DNA of 64,000 nt from Ignavibacteriaceae bacterium (GTDB lineage Bacteria > Bacteroidota > Ignavibacteria > Ignavibacteriales > Ignavibacteriaceae). The stretch spans positions 1 to 64,000 of the forward strand of contig JACAFB010000002.1 in NCBI GenBank assembly GCA_013388545.1. Reading direction: 5' to 3'. Shown piece by piece: positions 24,920 to 32,544 of this stretch; the stretch's first letter is position 1; each line of letters begins with the position of its first letter. Both the position numbers and the translations under genes were made by a program. The notes under the pieces are model-generated. The model ran no database searches, was not told the DNA's origin, and was given only the letters and a program-made list of their open reading frames with translations.

Positions 24920-25881
24920 TTGCTCCTCATTAATATATCTTGTACAAATGGATGAATTAAACCCTGATAATTATTGCCTTTAGTGTTTCTTATCTGGTAA
25001 GCAATTTCTATTGATGGCCGGGCATCGTCAATTCCAAATCCTTTTGAATCAAGGATTTCCCGGTAAACTTTAGTATGAAGCTCTGTAAATCCATCGGAAA
25101 ATTCAATTTCTGAATTATTTACAGTTATTGATCTGAAAGTTGATTGGTTTTTTTCAATGGAAGACTTTGGCAGATCCTCTCTTGCTGTGGAGAGAAACCA
25201 TCTGACTTCAGCATTTTGTAAAACTAAAAAGCCTCCAACTCTGCGTTTTTCTGAAAGATGTACGTAGTTTTCCTGAACATTCCCGAATAACCAGATCAGT
25301 AAATCAAAAAAATGAATACCAATATTGGTAGCTATTCCCCCGGACTTTTCAATTACCCCTTTCCAGGAATAGTCATACCAGATTCCACGTGATGTAATAT
25401 AAGTTAAGTCAACCTTATATTTCTTTTCATTTATTGATTTTGACAATTTTTCCTTCAGTTGAATCAAGCTTGGGTGAACTCTTAATTGAAGTATGTTATA
25501 AACTTTCAATCCTGTTTCTTTTTCTAATTCCTCTAGTGCATCAAGATTCCAGGGATTTAAGACTAAAGGTTTCTCACAAATTGCATTTGCTCCGGTTCTT
25601 AATGCAGTCCGAATATGTGCATCATGAAGAAAGTTAGGGGAGCAGATGCTTAAATAATGAAGATGCTCAGAAGCATTTCTTCTTCTGATCATTTCAAGAT
25701 GTCTGTCAAACCTCTCATACTCAGTAAAAAAACTAACTTCCGGGAAATACTTATCTAATATCCCCACTGAATCATGAGGATCAACTGCTGCAATAAGATT
25801 GTTCCCGGTATCTTTTATTGCCTGAAGATGACGGGGAGCTATGTAACCAGCTACTCCTGTAATAGCAAAATTTTTACTCAT
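24916..25881 (-). CDS. WbpB/WlbA-like UDP-N-acetyl-2-amino-2-deoxyglucuronate dehydrogenase
   Basis: A 321-residue Gfo/Idh/MocA protein of the WbpB/WlbA branch. It starts NFAITGVAGYIAPRHLQAI (4–22), with the family's AGYIAPRH variant of the NAD motif, then LSICSPNFLHDAHI and ICEKPLVLNPWNLD with the conserved Lys of EKP. The enzyme oxidises C3 of UDP-GlcNAcA to the 3-keto form that an aminotransferase then aminates. It is the first gene of the WbpB–WbpD pair (4-nt overlap). Confidence 0.9.
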   Translation of the reverse strand: MSKNFAITGVAGYIAPRHLQAIKDTGNNLIAAVDPHDSVGILDKYFPEVSFFTEYERFDRHLEMIRRRNASEHLHYLSICSPNFLHDAHIRTALRTGANAICEKPLVLNPWNLDALEELEKETGLKVYNILQLRVHPSLIQLKEKLSKSINEKKYKVDLTYITSRGIWYDYSWKGVIEKSGGIATNIGIHFFDLLIWLFGNVQENYVHLSEKRRVGGFLVLQNAEVRWFLSTAREDLPKSSIEKNQSTFRSITVNNSEIEFSDGFTELHTKVYREILDSKGFGIDDARPSIEIAYQIRNTKGNNYQGLIHPFVQDILMRSK

Positions 25882-25952
25882 TTTATTTTTGATGGTAATT
25901 TATTATAACAAATTATGAATTTATCTCATTTTATCTAAATGATGCTATCTTT

Positions 25953-25960
25953 CAAAGATA
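25953..25960 (-). promoter_or_regulatory. Possible TAnnTTTG-type -7 element for the wbpB-like gene
   Basis: On the minus strand TATCTTTG fits the Bacteroidota-type -7 consensus TAnnTTTG and lies about 72 nt upstream of the WbpB-like start. No good -33 TTG at the usual 19–21 nt spacing is seen, so the call is weak. Confidence 0.25.
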
Positions 25961-25985
25961 TTTTTACTGAGCAATTTCGAATAGT

Positions 25986-27650
25986 TTAAATAAATACGTG
26001 TTCCTTATATTCTCCAAATACTTCTCTTAAAGTATTGCTTATCTCTCCAATGCTGCAGTAATTTCTTACGCAATTTAAAATAAATGGCATCATATTCACA
26101 TCATTTTCTGCAGCTTTTCTAAGCTCACTTAAAGATTTGCTCACTTCAATGCTATTTCTTTCACTCTTCACTTTATTCAGGAATTTAATTTGTTCCTCCT
26201 GAACTTTTAAATCAATTTTCAGCAAATCTTTATGCTCATCCTCGCGGATCTGAAATTTATTTACCCCGACAATTACTCTTTTGCCGCGTTCAATTTCAAG
26301 TTCGTATTTATAGGCAGCCTGCTGAATTTCAGTCTGTACATATCCAGATTCGATAGCACTGATCATTCCTCCCAGAGATTCTATTTTTTCGATATACTCT
26401 TCAGCTTCTTTTTCAATACTGTCAGTCAGGTGCTCAATATAATATGATCCGGCAAGAGGATCGATTGTGTTTGCAACACCACTTTCATATGCAACTATCT
26501 GCTGAGTCCTCAGAGCAATTCTTACTGATTCCTCTGTTGGAAGTGCAAGTGCCTCATCACGTGAATTAGTATGCAAACTTTGGGTTCCTCCGAGCACAGC
26601 AGCCAGCGTTTGGATAGTAACCCTTACGATGTTATTGTCCACCTGCTGAGCAGTTAATGTAGATCCTGCTGTTTGTGAATGAAATCTGAGCATAAGTGAA
26701 CGAGGGTCCTTTGCCTTAAACCTGTTTTTCATAATCTTAGCCCACAATCGTCTTGCAGCTCTGAATTTAGCTATTTCTTCGAGCAGATCGTTATGAGCAT
26801 TAAAAAAGAATGATAATCTTTTTGCAAAATCATCAACATCAAGGCCGGCTTTTAATGCCGCTTCCACGTATGCTATTCCGTTTGCAAGTGTGAATCCGAC
26901 TTCCTGTGAAGCAGTAGACCCGGCTTCCCTGATATGATAACCGGAAATTGAAATTGTATTCCATTTAGGAACTTCTTTTGAACAATACTCAAATATATTT
27001 GTGATTAAACGCATTGAAGGCTTTGGTGGAAAAATATATGTCCCCCGTGCAATATATTCTTTAAGTATATCGTTCTGAATCGTTCCGCTGACCTGATCTT
27101 TTCCGACACCCTGTTTCTCGGCTACGGCTAAATACATTGCCAGAAGTATTGAAGCCGGTGCATTGATTGTCATAGATGTTGATACTTTATCAAGCGGGAT
27201 TTTATCGAATAGTATCTCCATATCTGCCAGCGTATCAATAGCTACTCCAACTTTTCCTACCTCTCCGGAAGCTATGGGATCATCGCTGTCATAACCAATC
27301 TGGGTTGGAAGATCAAACGCAACAGAAAGTCCTGATTGTCCTTGTTTGAGCAGGTAGCGGTATCTTTCATTTGATTCTTTTGCTGTGCCAAAACCGGCAT
27401 ATTGCCTCATAGTCCAGAATCGACCTCTGTACATTGTAGGTTGTATACCGCGGGTAAATGGATATAACCCGGGATACCCGATTTTTTCTTCGTAATTTGA
27501 GTCAGCTTTATCAGGTATATATAAAGGCTCAACAGGTTTAAAAGAACAGGTGGTGAATTCTTCTTCCCGTTCCGGTGATTTAATAAGCGACTTTTTATAA
27601 ATATTTTCGTACCAATTTGTGAATTGGGGATTTTCATCTTTTGATTTCAA
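25986..27650 (-). CDS. Methylmalonyl-CoA mutase family protein, large-subunit catalytic domain only
   Basis: A 554-residue acyl-CoA mutase substrate-binding TIM-barrel. Diagnostic motifs are [19 protein letters not shown] (about 92–110), [18 protein letters not shown], and the family signature [20 protein letters not shown] with [19 protein letters not shown]. These enzymes interconvert acyl-CoA skeletons (methylmalonyl/succinyl, or isobutyryl/butyryl) using adenosylcobalamin. The protein stops before the B12-binding domain (DxHxxG), which must be supplied by a separate small subunit; none is in the window. It stands alone between the polysaccharide locus and the tRNA genes. Confidence 0.9.
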   Translation of the reverse strand: MKSKDENPQFTNWYENIYKKSLIKSPEREEEFTTCSFKPVEPLYIPDKADSNYEEKIGYPGLYPFTRGIQPTMYRGRFWTMRQYAGFGTAKESNERYRYLLKQGQSGLSVAFDLPTQIGYDSDDPIASGEVGKVGVAIDTLADMEILFDKIPLDKVSTSMTINAPASILLAMYLAVAEKQGVGKDQVSGTIQNDILKEYIARGTYIFPPKPSMRLITNIFEYCSKEVPKWNTISISGYHIREAGSTASQEVGFTLANGIAYVEAALKAGLDVDDFAKRLSFFFNAHNDLLEEIAKFRAARRLWAKIMKNRFKAKDPRSLMLRFHSQTAGSTLTAQQVDNNIVRVTIQTLAAVLGGTQSLHTNSRDEALALPTEESVRIALRTQQIVAYESGVANTIDPLAGSYYIEHLTDSIEKEAEEYIEKIESLGGMISAIESGYVQTEIQQAAYKYELEIERGKRVIVGVNKFQIREDEHKDLLKIDLKVQEEQIKFLNKVKSERNSIEVSKSLSELRKAAENDVNMMPFILNCVRNYCSIGEISNTLREVFGEYKEHVFI

Positions 27651-27957
27651 AATTATTCTCCTTTTAATGCTGTGGATTGTTTACAGGATGTTTTCAATTC
27701 ATTTGTGACTCTTAAATGCCTGGATATTACTTCTAACTGACATCATTTTTAAGATAAATTTGGAATTTTTATTATCTCAATTTCAAATCTAATGAAAAGC
27801 AAAATGAAATTAGAGGTTTCAGCAGCGTTATGTTTGCTCTAAATAAACAAAAATTTTCAAAATATCCGGTTGAGTTTTTTTCTGAATATCTTTTATAATA
27901 AGTACTTAGTAAAAGATATTTAACTCACCACTTAAGAAAAACAAGGGTAACGGTTTC
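27651..27957. other. Divergent intergenic region between mutase gene and tRNA-Leu
   Basis: AT-rich, with no coding frame. It must hold the promoters of the minus-strand mutase gene and, at its right end, the plus-strand tRNA-Leu. On the minus strand TAGATTTG (27784–27791) matches a TAnnTTTG -7 box about 134 nt upstream of the mutase start, without a convincing -33 partner. Confidence 0.35.
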
Positions 27958-27988
27958 TTGGAAATCTATTGTTCAATATCTATATTTG
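27958..27988 (+). promoter_or_regulatory. Bacteroidota-type promoter of tRNA-Leu
   Basis: TTG (27958–27960), exactly 20 nt of spacer, then TATATTTG (27981–27988) match the -33 TTTG / -7 TAnnTTTG consensus of the Bacteroidota primary sigma factor. The predicted start lies a few nucleotides downstream, about 15 nt before the mature tRNA end. Confidence 0.6.
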
Positions 27989-28011
27989 CACGCTAAAATA
28001 AAGAATTTGAT

Positions 28012-28100
28012 GCCGGGGTGGCGGAATTGGTAGACGCACAGGACTTAAAATCCTGTGGGAACTTGTTCCCGTGCCGGTTCGAGTCCGGCCCTCGGTACCA
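28012..28100 (+). tRNA. tRNA-Leu (anticodon UAA)
   Basis: An 89-nt cloverleaf with a long variable arm, as in class II tRNAs. The acceptor strands are GCCGGGG and CCTCGGT (closing G·U pair), the D arm has GGCGGAATTGGTAGACGC and the anticodon stem-loop is CAGGA CTTAAAA TCCTG (TAA at the anticodon). The variable arm is GGGAACTTGTTCCC and the T arm is GCCGGTTCGAGTCCGGC. The terminal CCA is encoded (28098–28100), unlike the following tRNA-Val. Confidence 0.95.
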
Positions 28101-28275
28101 GATTTTTCAAGCTTCTTGAAAGGCGAATATTTTTCTGATTGTTTGTTCGCCAGTCGAAGAAAAATGTACTGAATAATCAAACGCTCCTGACTCATTCTTT
28201 AGTTAATTGGGTTTAGGATGTTCTGATTTTTTATAGAGATTGAAAGCTGATAATTTATTAGTTAATTAAGTTATT

Positions 28276-28349
28276 GGGCTCTTAGCTCAGTTGGTTAGAG
28301 CGTCTGTTTGACGTACAGAAGGTCAAAGGTTCGACTCCTTTAGAGCCCA
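28276..28349 (+). tRNA. tRNA-Val (anticodon GAC)
   Basis: A 74-nt cloverleaf ending at discriminator A. The acceptor is GGGCTCT paired with AGAGCCC, the D arm is GCTCAGTTGGTTAGAGC, the anticodon stem-loop is TCTGT TTGACGT ACAGA with anticodon GAC, and the T arm is AAAGGTTCGACTCCTTT. CCA is not encoded (ACTTAT follows), so it relies on CCA-adding enzyme. A terminator follows 5 nt later. Confidence 0.95.
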
Positions 28350-28354
28350 CTTAT

Positions 28355-28377
28355 CGGAGTATTCTCCGTTTTTTTTT
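28355..28377 (+). terminator. Intrinsic terminator after tRNA-Val, immediately before thrS
   Basis: CGGAG (28355–28359), loop TATT and CTCCG (28364–28368) form a 5-bp GC-rich hairpin followed by nine T. The T-run ends 12 nt before the thrS ATG, leaving no room for a separate promoter between them, so thrS is either read through this site or has its promoter further upstream. Confidence 0.85.
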
Positions 28378-28389
28378 ACAAATTAGTTT

Positions 28390-30327
28390 ATGAACGAAAA
28401 AATTAAAATAAAATTTCCTGACGGTGCAGTTCGTGAATTTGAGAAGGGTATTACTCCTCTTCAGATTGCAAAGTCAATTTCTGAAAGACTTGCTGGTGAT
28501 ACTCTCGCAGTCAAAGTTAATGGTGTTGTTAAGGATTTGCATCGTCCTTTGAATGAAGATTCTGAGATCAGGTTTTTATTGTTTGATGATGAAGAGGGAA
28601 AGGAAGTTTATTGGCATTCTTCTTCCCATCTGATGGCACATGCAATAAAGTCTCTTTTTCCGGAAGCAAAATTTGGTGTCGGCCCTGCTATTGAAAATGG
28701 CTTTTATTATGATTTCGACATCAATAAAAAACTCGATGAAGAGGATCTTCTTAAAATTGAAGAAAAGATGGAAGCTATTGCCAAAGAGGACAATTCCTTC
28801 TTGCGTACTGAATTATCTAAAAACAGCGCTATTGATTTTTTCAGGAAACAGGATGATCAGTACAAGCTTGAAATCCTGAGTGAACTTGACGATAACAACG
28901 AAGTAATCAGCATCTACAAAGAAGGTGATTTCACTGATTTGTGCACCGGTCCCCATCTTCCTTCAGCAGGGAAAATAAAATATGTTAAGCTATTGAGCGT
29001 TTCGGGTTCTTACTGGAGGGGTGATGAAAAGAATAAGCAGATGCAAAGAATATATGGCATTTCATTTCCTAAAAAGAAAATGCTTGATGACTATATCCTG
29101 ATGCTTGAAGAAGCTAAAAGAAGAGATCATCGTAAGCTTGGCAAACAACTTGATCTGTTTAGTGTGCACGAAGAAGCCGGAGCCGGCTTAATTTACTGGC
29201 ATCCCAAAGGAGCCCGCATCAGGGTTGAGATTGAAAACTTCTGGCGTAATGCACATCTTGAAAATGGTTATGAAATTCTTTACTCGCCACATATGGGCAA
29301 AAGCTGGCTTTGGGAAACCAGCGGCCATCTGGATTTTTATAAAGACAGTATGTATGCAGGAATGAAAATCGATGAACAGGACTATTATATCAAACCTATG
29401 AATTGTCCCTTTCATATTATGATATATAAATCTCATCTTCGTTCCTATCGGGATTTACCATTGCGCTGGGCTGAGTTAGGTACTGTTTACAGGTACGAAA
29501 AAAGCGGGGTTCTTCATGGATTACTCAGAGTCCGCGGGTTTACTCAGGATGATGCTCATATTTTCTGTACTAATGAACAAATTGAAAATGAAATTCGGCG
29601 AACTCTTAATTTTGCAAGAATGATTCTCGGCACCTTCGGCTTTGATCAAATGAATTTTTACCTGGCAACAAAACCGGAAGAATCAGTGGGTGCTGTTGAA
29701 CTGTGGGATAAAGCAGTATTATCATTGAAAAAAGCTCTTGATGCTGAAAACCTTAAGTATGAAATCGATGAGGGTGGTGGTGCTTTCTATGGCCCTAAAA
29801 TAGATATCAAAATTAAAGATGCTCTCGGAAGGGAATGGCAGTTAAGCACAATTCAATTCGACTTTAATCTTCCCGAGAGATTTGATCTTCACTACATTGG
29901 TGAAGATGGTAAAGAACACAGACCTTTTATGGTTCATCGTGCCCTGCTTGGATCTATTGAAAGATTTTTTGGAATTTTAATTGAACACTATGCCGGTGAT
30001 TTTCCATTATGGCTTGCACCTGTTCAGGCAGTAGTTATTCCGGTTTCACAAAATTTCTCTCAGTACGCTGAAATGATTCATCAACAACTGGTTTCCGAAG
30101 GAATAAGAAGCCACTTTGATCAGAGAAATGAGAAAATCGGATATAAAATAAGAGATTGGGAAACGCATAAAGTTCCTTATATGATTATTGTCGGTGAAAA
30201 AGAAAAATCGGCAAACTCGATCTCGGTTCGCCAGCATCGAAAGGGTGATCTTGGGAGTTTTCAGACCGGGGAGTTTATAACTAAATTAAAATCAGAAATT
30301 GAAAACAAATTAATACTAACAACTTAG
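28390..30327 (+). CDS. thrS: Threonyl-tRNA synthetase
   Basis: A 645-residue ThrRS with the full domain order. There is an N-terminal TGS domain (1–62), then the editing domain with WHSSSHLMAHAIK (the HxxxH zinc/editing motif) and SVSGSYWRGDEKNKQMQRIYG. The class II catalytic core follows with MNCPFHIMIYKS and RVRGFTQDDAHIFC, and then the C-terminal anticodon-binding domain (VIPVSQ… SVRQHRKGDLG). It charges tRNA-Thr. It starts the classic thrS–infC–rpmI–rplT order. No strong Shine-Dalgarno is seen; the ATG at 28390 is where the TGS domain begins. A terminator ends 12 nt upstream. Confidence 0.98.
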   Translation: MNEKIKIKFPDGAVREFEKGITPLQIAKSISERLAGDTLAVKVNGVVKDLHRPLNEDSEIRFLLFDDEEGKEVYWHSSSHLMAHAIKSLFPEAKFGVGPAIENGFYYDFDINKKLDEEDLLKIEEKMEAIAKEDNSFLRTELSKNSAIDFFRKQDDQYKLEILSELDDNNEVISIYKEGDFTDLCTGPHLPSAGKIKYVKLLSVSGSYWRGDEKNKQMQRIYGISFPKKKMLDDYILMLEEAKRRDHRKLGKQLDLFSVHEEAGAGLIYWHPKGARIRVEIENFWRNAHLENGYEILYSPHMGKSWLWETSGHLDFYKDSMYAGMKIDEQDYYIKPMNCPFHIMIYKSHLRSYRDLPLRWAELGTVYRYEKSGVLHGLLRVRGFTQDDAHIFCTNEQIENEIRRTLNFARMILGTFGFDQMNFYLATKPEESVGAVELWDKAVLSLKKALDAENLKYEIDEGGGAFYGPKIDIKIKDALGREWQLSTIQFDFNLPERFDLHYIGEDGKEHRPFMVHRALLGSIERFFGILIEHYAGDFPLWLAPVQAVVIPVSQNFSQYAEMIHQQLVSEGIRSHFDQRNEKIGYKIRDWETHKVPYMIIVGEKEKSANSISVRQHRKGDLGSFQTGEFITKLKSEIENKLILTT

Positions 30328-30338
30328 AGAGGTATAAC

Positions 30339-30881
30339 ATAGCACAAAAAGAAAGCGTCAGGGTTAACGAAGAAATTAAAGCCCCTAAAATAAGGGTGAT
30401 TGATTCAGATGGTTCACAATTAGGGATATACACAGTAAAAGATGGATTGAGACTTGCAGAAGAAAGAGGACTTGATTTGGTTGAAATAGCTCCCCAGGCA
30501 TCTCCTCCGGTTTGTAAAATAATTGATTTCGGTAAGTTTAAATATGAACAGCAGAAGCGGGAAAAAATTCAAAGAAAGAATCAACAGATTTCACTTCTTA
30601 AAGAAATCCGGCTTCACCCAAACACTGACGTTCACGACTTCGAGTTCAAGCTTAAACACTCAGTCAACTTTCTTGAAGAAGGAAACAAAGTAAAAGTTGT
30701 TGTAATGTTTAAAGGAAGAGAGCTTGCATATACTGAACAGGGCGAGGAACTTTTGAATAGGTTTATAGAAAGAACTCAGGATGTTTCAAAACTTGAGTCA
30801 CCTATCAAAATGGAAGGCCGGAATATGAGTATTATACTTGTGCCTTCCAGTAAAACTAAAAGCAAAAAAAAGCAACAATAA
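30339..30881 (+). CDS. infC: Translation initiation factor IF-3, probable AUA start codon
   Basis: The ORF track starts at GTG 30396 (161 residues), which cuts off the conserved N-terminus. The frame continues upstream through VRVNEEIKAPKIRVID, the IF-3 hallmark, to ATA at 30339–30341, preceded at 6 nt by AGAGAGG (30326–30332), a good Shine-Dalgarno. No ATG, GTG or TTG lies between thrS's stop and that point in frame, so AUA is the most likely start, giving 180 residues. E. coli infC uses the rare AUU start to control itself through IF-3 discrimination. The IF3 N domain (QLGIYTVKDGLRLAEERGLDLVEI) and C domain (KEIRLHPNTDVHDFEFKLK) are complete. Confidence 0.93.
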   Translation: MAQKESVRVNEEIKAPKIRVIDSDGSQLGIYTVKDGLRLAEERGLDLVEIAPQASPPVCKIIDFGKFKYEQQKREKIQRKNQQISLLKEIRLHPNTDVHDFEFKLKHSVNFLEEGNKVKVVVMFKGRELAYTEQGEELLNRFIERTQDVSKLESPIKMEGRNMSIILVPSSKTKSKKKQQ

Positions 30882-30896
30882 TAACAGGATTCATAT

Positions 30897-31088
30897 ATGC
30901 CTAAAATGAAAAGCAATAAAGGTGCAAAAAAAACCTTTAGGGAAACCGCAGGAGGGAAGTATAAACGAAAGAAGGCTTATAAAAGTCATATACTTACTTC
31001 CAAATCAACAAAACGCAAAAGAAAATTAAGACGCGCAACTCTTGTATCTAAATCAGAAGAAAAGCGCTTAAAGATAATGCTTCAATAA
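30897..31088 (+). CDS. rpmI: 50S ribosomal protein L35
   Basis: A 63-residue, very basic protein, [20 protein letters not shown] onward, with [15 protein letters not shown]; this is the standard bL35 sequence. It lies 15 nt after infC and 18 nt before rplT, in the universally conserved infC–rpmI–rplT operon. In E. coli L20 represses this operon at the rpmI translation start; whether that occurs here cannot be told. Confidence 0.97.
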   Translation: MPKMKSNKGAKKTFRETAGGKYKRKKAYKSHILTSKSTKRKRKLRRATLVSKSEEKRLKIMLQ

Positions 31089-31106
31089 TGAGAAAGGTTA
31101 GTATTT

Positions 31107-31454
31107 ATGCCAAGATCAAAAAATAAAGTTGCTTCGCACAGAAGAAGGAAAAAAGTATTAAAAAGAGCAAAAGGTTACTGGGGTGCACGAAGTAAAGTAT
31201 TAACAGTTGCTAAAAATGCTGTTGATAAAGGTTTGGTTCATGCTTATCGTGACAGAAAAAATAAAAAGCGTTCATTCCGCCAGTTGTGGATTGCAAGAAT
31301 AAACGCCGCAGCCCGGTTAAATGGAACCACTTATTCAAAGCTTATTTCCGCTCTTGAAAGCAAAGGCGTTGTAATCAACAGAAAAATATTAGCCAGCCTT
31401 GCTGTTGATAATCCTTCTACCTTTGCTGACGTTGTGAAATTTGCATTAAATTAA
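31107..31454 (+). CDS. rplT: 50S ribosomal protein L20
   Basis: A 115-residue bL20: [20 protein letters not shown] (RNA-threading N-terminus), [20 protein letters not shown] and the conserved [20 protein letters not shown]. An essential early 50S assembly protein and, in other bacteria, an autogenous repressor of this operon. It is followed 5 nt later by a strong intrinsic terminator. Confidence 0.98.
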   Translation: MPRSKNKVASHRRRKKVLKRAKGYWGARSKVLTVAKNAVDKGLVHAYRDRKNKKRSFRQLWIARINAAARLNGTTYSKLISALESKGVVINRKILASLAVDNPSTFADVVKFALN

Positions 31455-31459
31455 TTTAC

Positions 31460-31501
31460 ATACCCCCTCAGAGCTTTTATTGAAACGAGGGGGTATTTTT
31501 T
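31460..31501 (+). terminator. Intrinsic terminator between rplT and pheS
   Basis: ATACCCCCTC (31460–31469) pairs perfectly with GAGGGGGTAT (31487–31496) over 10 bp around a 17-nt loop, followed by a T-run to 31501. It ends the infC–rpmI–rplT transcript. Its T-run ends only 15 nt before the pheS ATG, so it could also act as an attenuator for pheST. Confidence 0.88.
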
Positions 31502-31516
31502 AAATTCAAGATTAAT

Positions 31517-32530
31517 ATGCTTACTGATAAAGCCAACAGCATAAAGTCCGAATTCGAAAAAGAACTTTCTTCTGCTAAAACACTGGCCAGTCTGGAAGAA
31601 ATCAGAATAAAGTATCTTTAAAAAAACGGATCTGTAACTCAACTCTTTGAAGAGTTAAAATCAATTCCTAAAGAAGATAAACCTGCAATCGGTAAAATTC
31701 TGAATGAAGTCCGATCTTCAATAACTGATCAGTTCGAAAAATTAAAAACCGAAATTCAAAAAACTGAGTTATCCGGTTCATCAAAGATTGATCTTACTTT
31801 GCCCGGGACAAGAAGAGAAATCGGAAGCAAACATATTTTAACTCAAACGATGGATGAAATTAAAAACATATTCAAGGGTTTGGGATTCTCTGTTGTCGAA
31901 GGTCCTGAGCTTGAATCAGATTATTACAATTTTGAAGCGCTTAACTTTGCACCTGATCATCCTGCACGTGATATGCAAGACACTTTTTTCGTTAGTAAGG
32001 ATTTCCTTCTTCGAACGCATACAACTCCGGTCCAGGTAAGAATTATGGAGAAGCAGGCTCCTCCGGTTCGTGCAATTATGCCGGGAGTGGTTTACCGCAA
32101 TGAAGCAGTTAGCGCCAGAAGCTATTGTATGTTTCATCAGATTGATGGTATTTATGTGGATACTGATGTGACATTCGCAGAATTAAAAGGAACTTTGGTT
32201 TCCTTTGCTCATCAGTTCTACGGAGCTGATTTGCAATATCGTTTCAGACCAAGCTTCTTTCCCTTCACAGAACCAAGCGCTGAAATGGATATCACTTGCT
32301 ATTTATGCAAGGGTAAAGGCTGCAAGGTTTGCAAGCAAACCGGATGGCTTGAAATTCTTGGCTGTGGAATGGTGGATCCAAACGTCTTTAAAGCAGTCGG
32401 ATATGATTCCGAGCTTTATACAGGTTATGCTTTCGGAATGGGTATAGAAAGAATAGCCATGTTAAAGTATGGAATAACTGATATCCGGATTTTCTTCGAA
32501 AATGATATCAGATTTCTTAAACAGTTCTAA
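31517..32530 (+). CDS. pheS: Phenylalanyl-tRNA synthetase alpha subunit, interrupted by an in-frame TAA
   Basis: The ORF track gives only 31799–32530, from a TTG. The same frame extends back to an ATG at 31517 and encodes the PheS coiled-coil arm: MLTDKANSIKSEFEKELSSA… IRIKYL, then TAA at 31619–31621, then KNGSVTQLFEELKSIPKEDK and on into LPGTRREIGSKH. With the stop read as an amino acid the protein would be 337 residues, normal for PheS. Other PheS proteins have Gly here (YLGKKG). The catalytic part is intact (GPELESDYYNFEALN, HPARDMQDTFF, FRPSFFPFTEPSAEMD, GFGIERIAM-like GMGIERIAMLKYG). PheS pairs with PheT to charge tRNA-Phe and is essential, so the stop is either a sequence error, suppressed, or compensated by another copy. 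Confidence 0.9.
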
Positions 32531-32544
32531 ATCGGAGAATATAA

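Noticed and set aside
28105-28151. Two hairpins downstream of tRNA-Leu (TTTCAAG/CTTGAAA and GGCGAA/TTCGCC)
   Set aside because: Neither is followed by a T-run on the plus strand, so they are not called as terminators; they may only be processing structures.
28012-28195. ORF 27980–28195 over tRNA-Leu
   Set aside because: It lies antisense over a clear tRNA gene and has no protein-like sequence.
31517-32530. UAA recoded as a sense codon in this genome
   Set aside because: TAA ends many intact genes in the window (rplT, pheT, glyA, zapA), so a general reassignment is not supported; only local readthrough remains possible.
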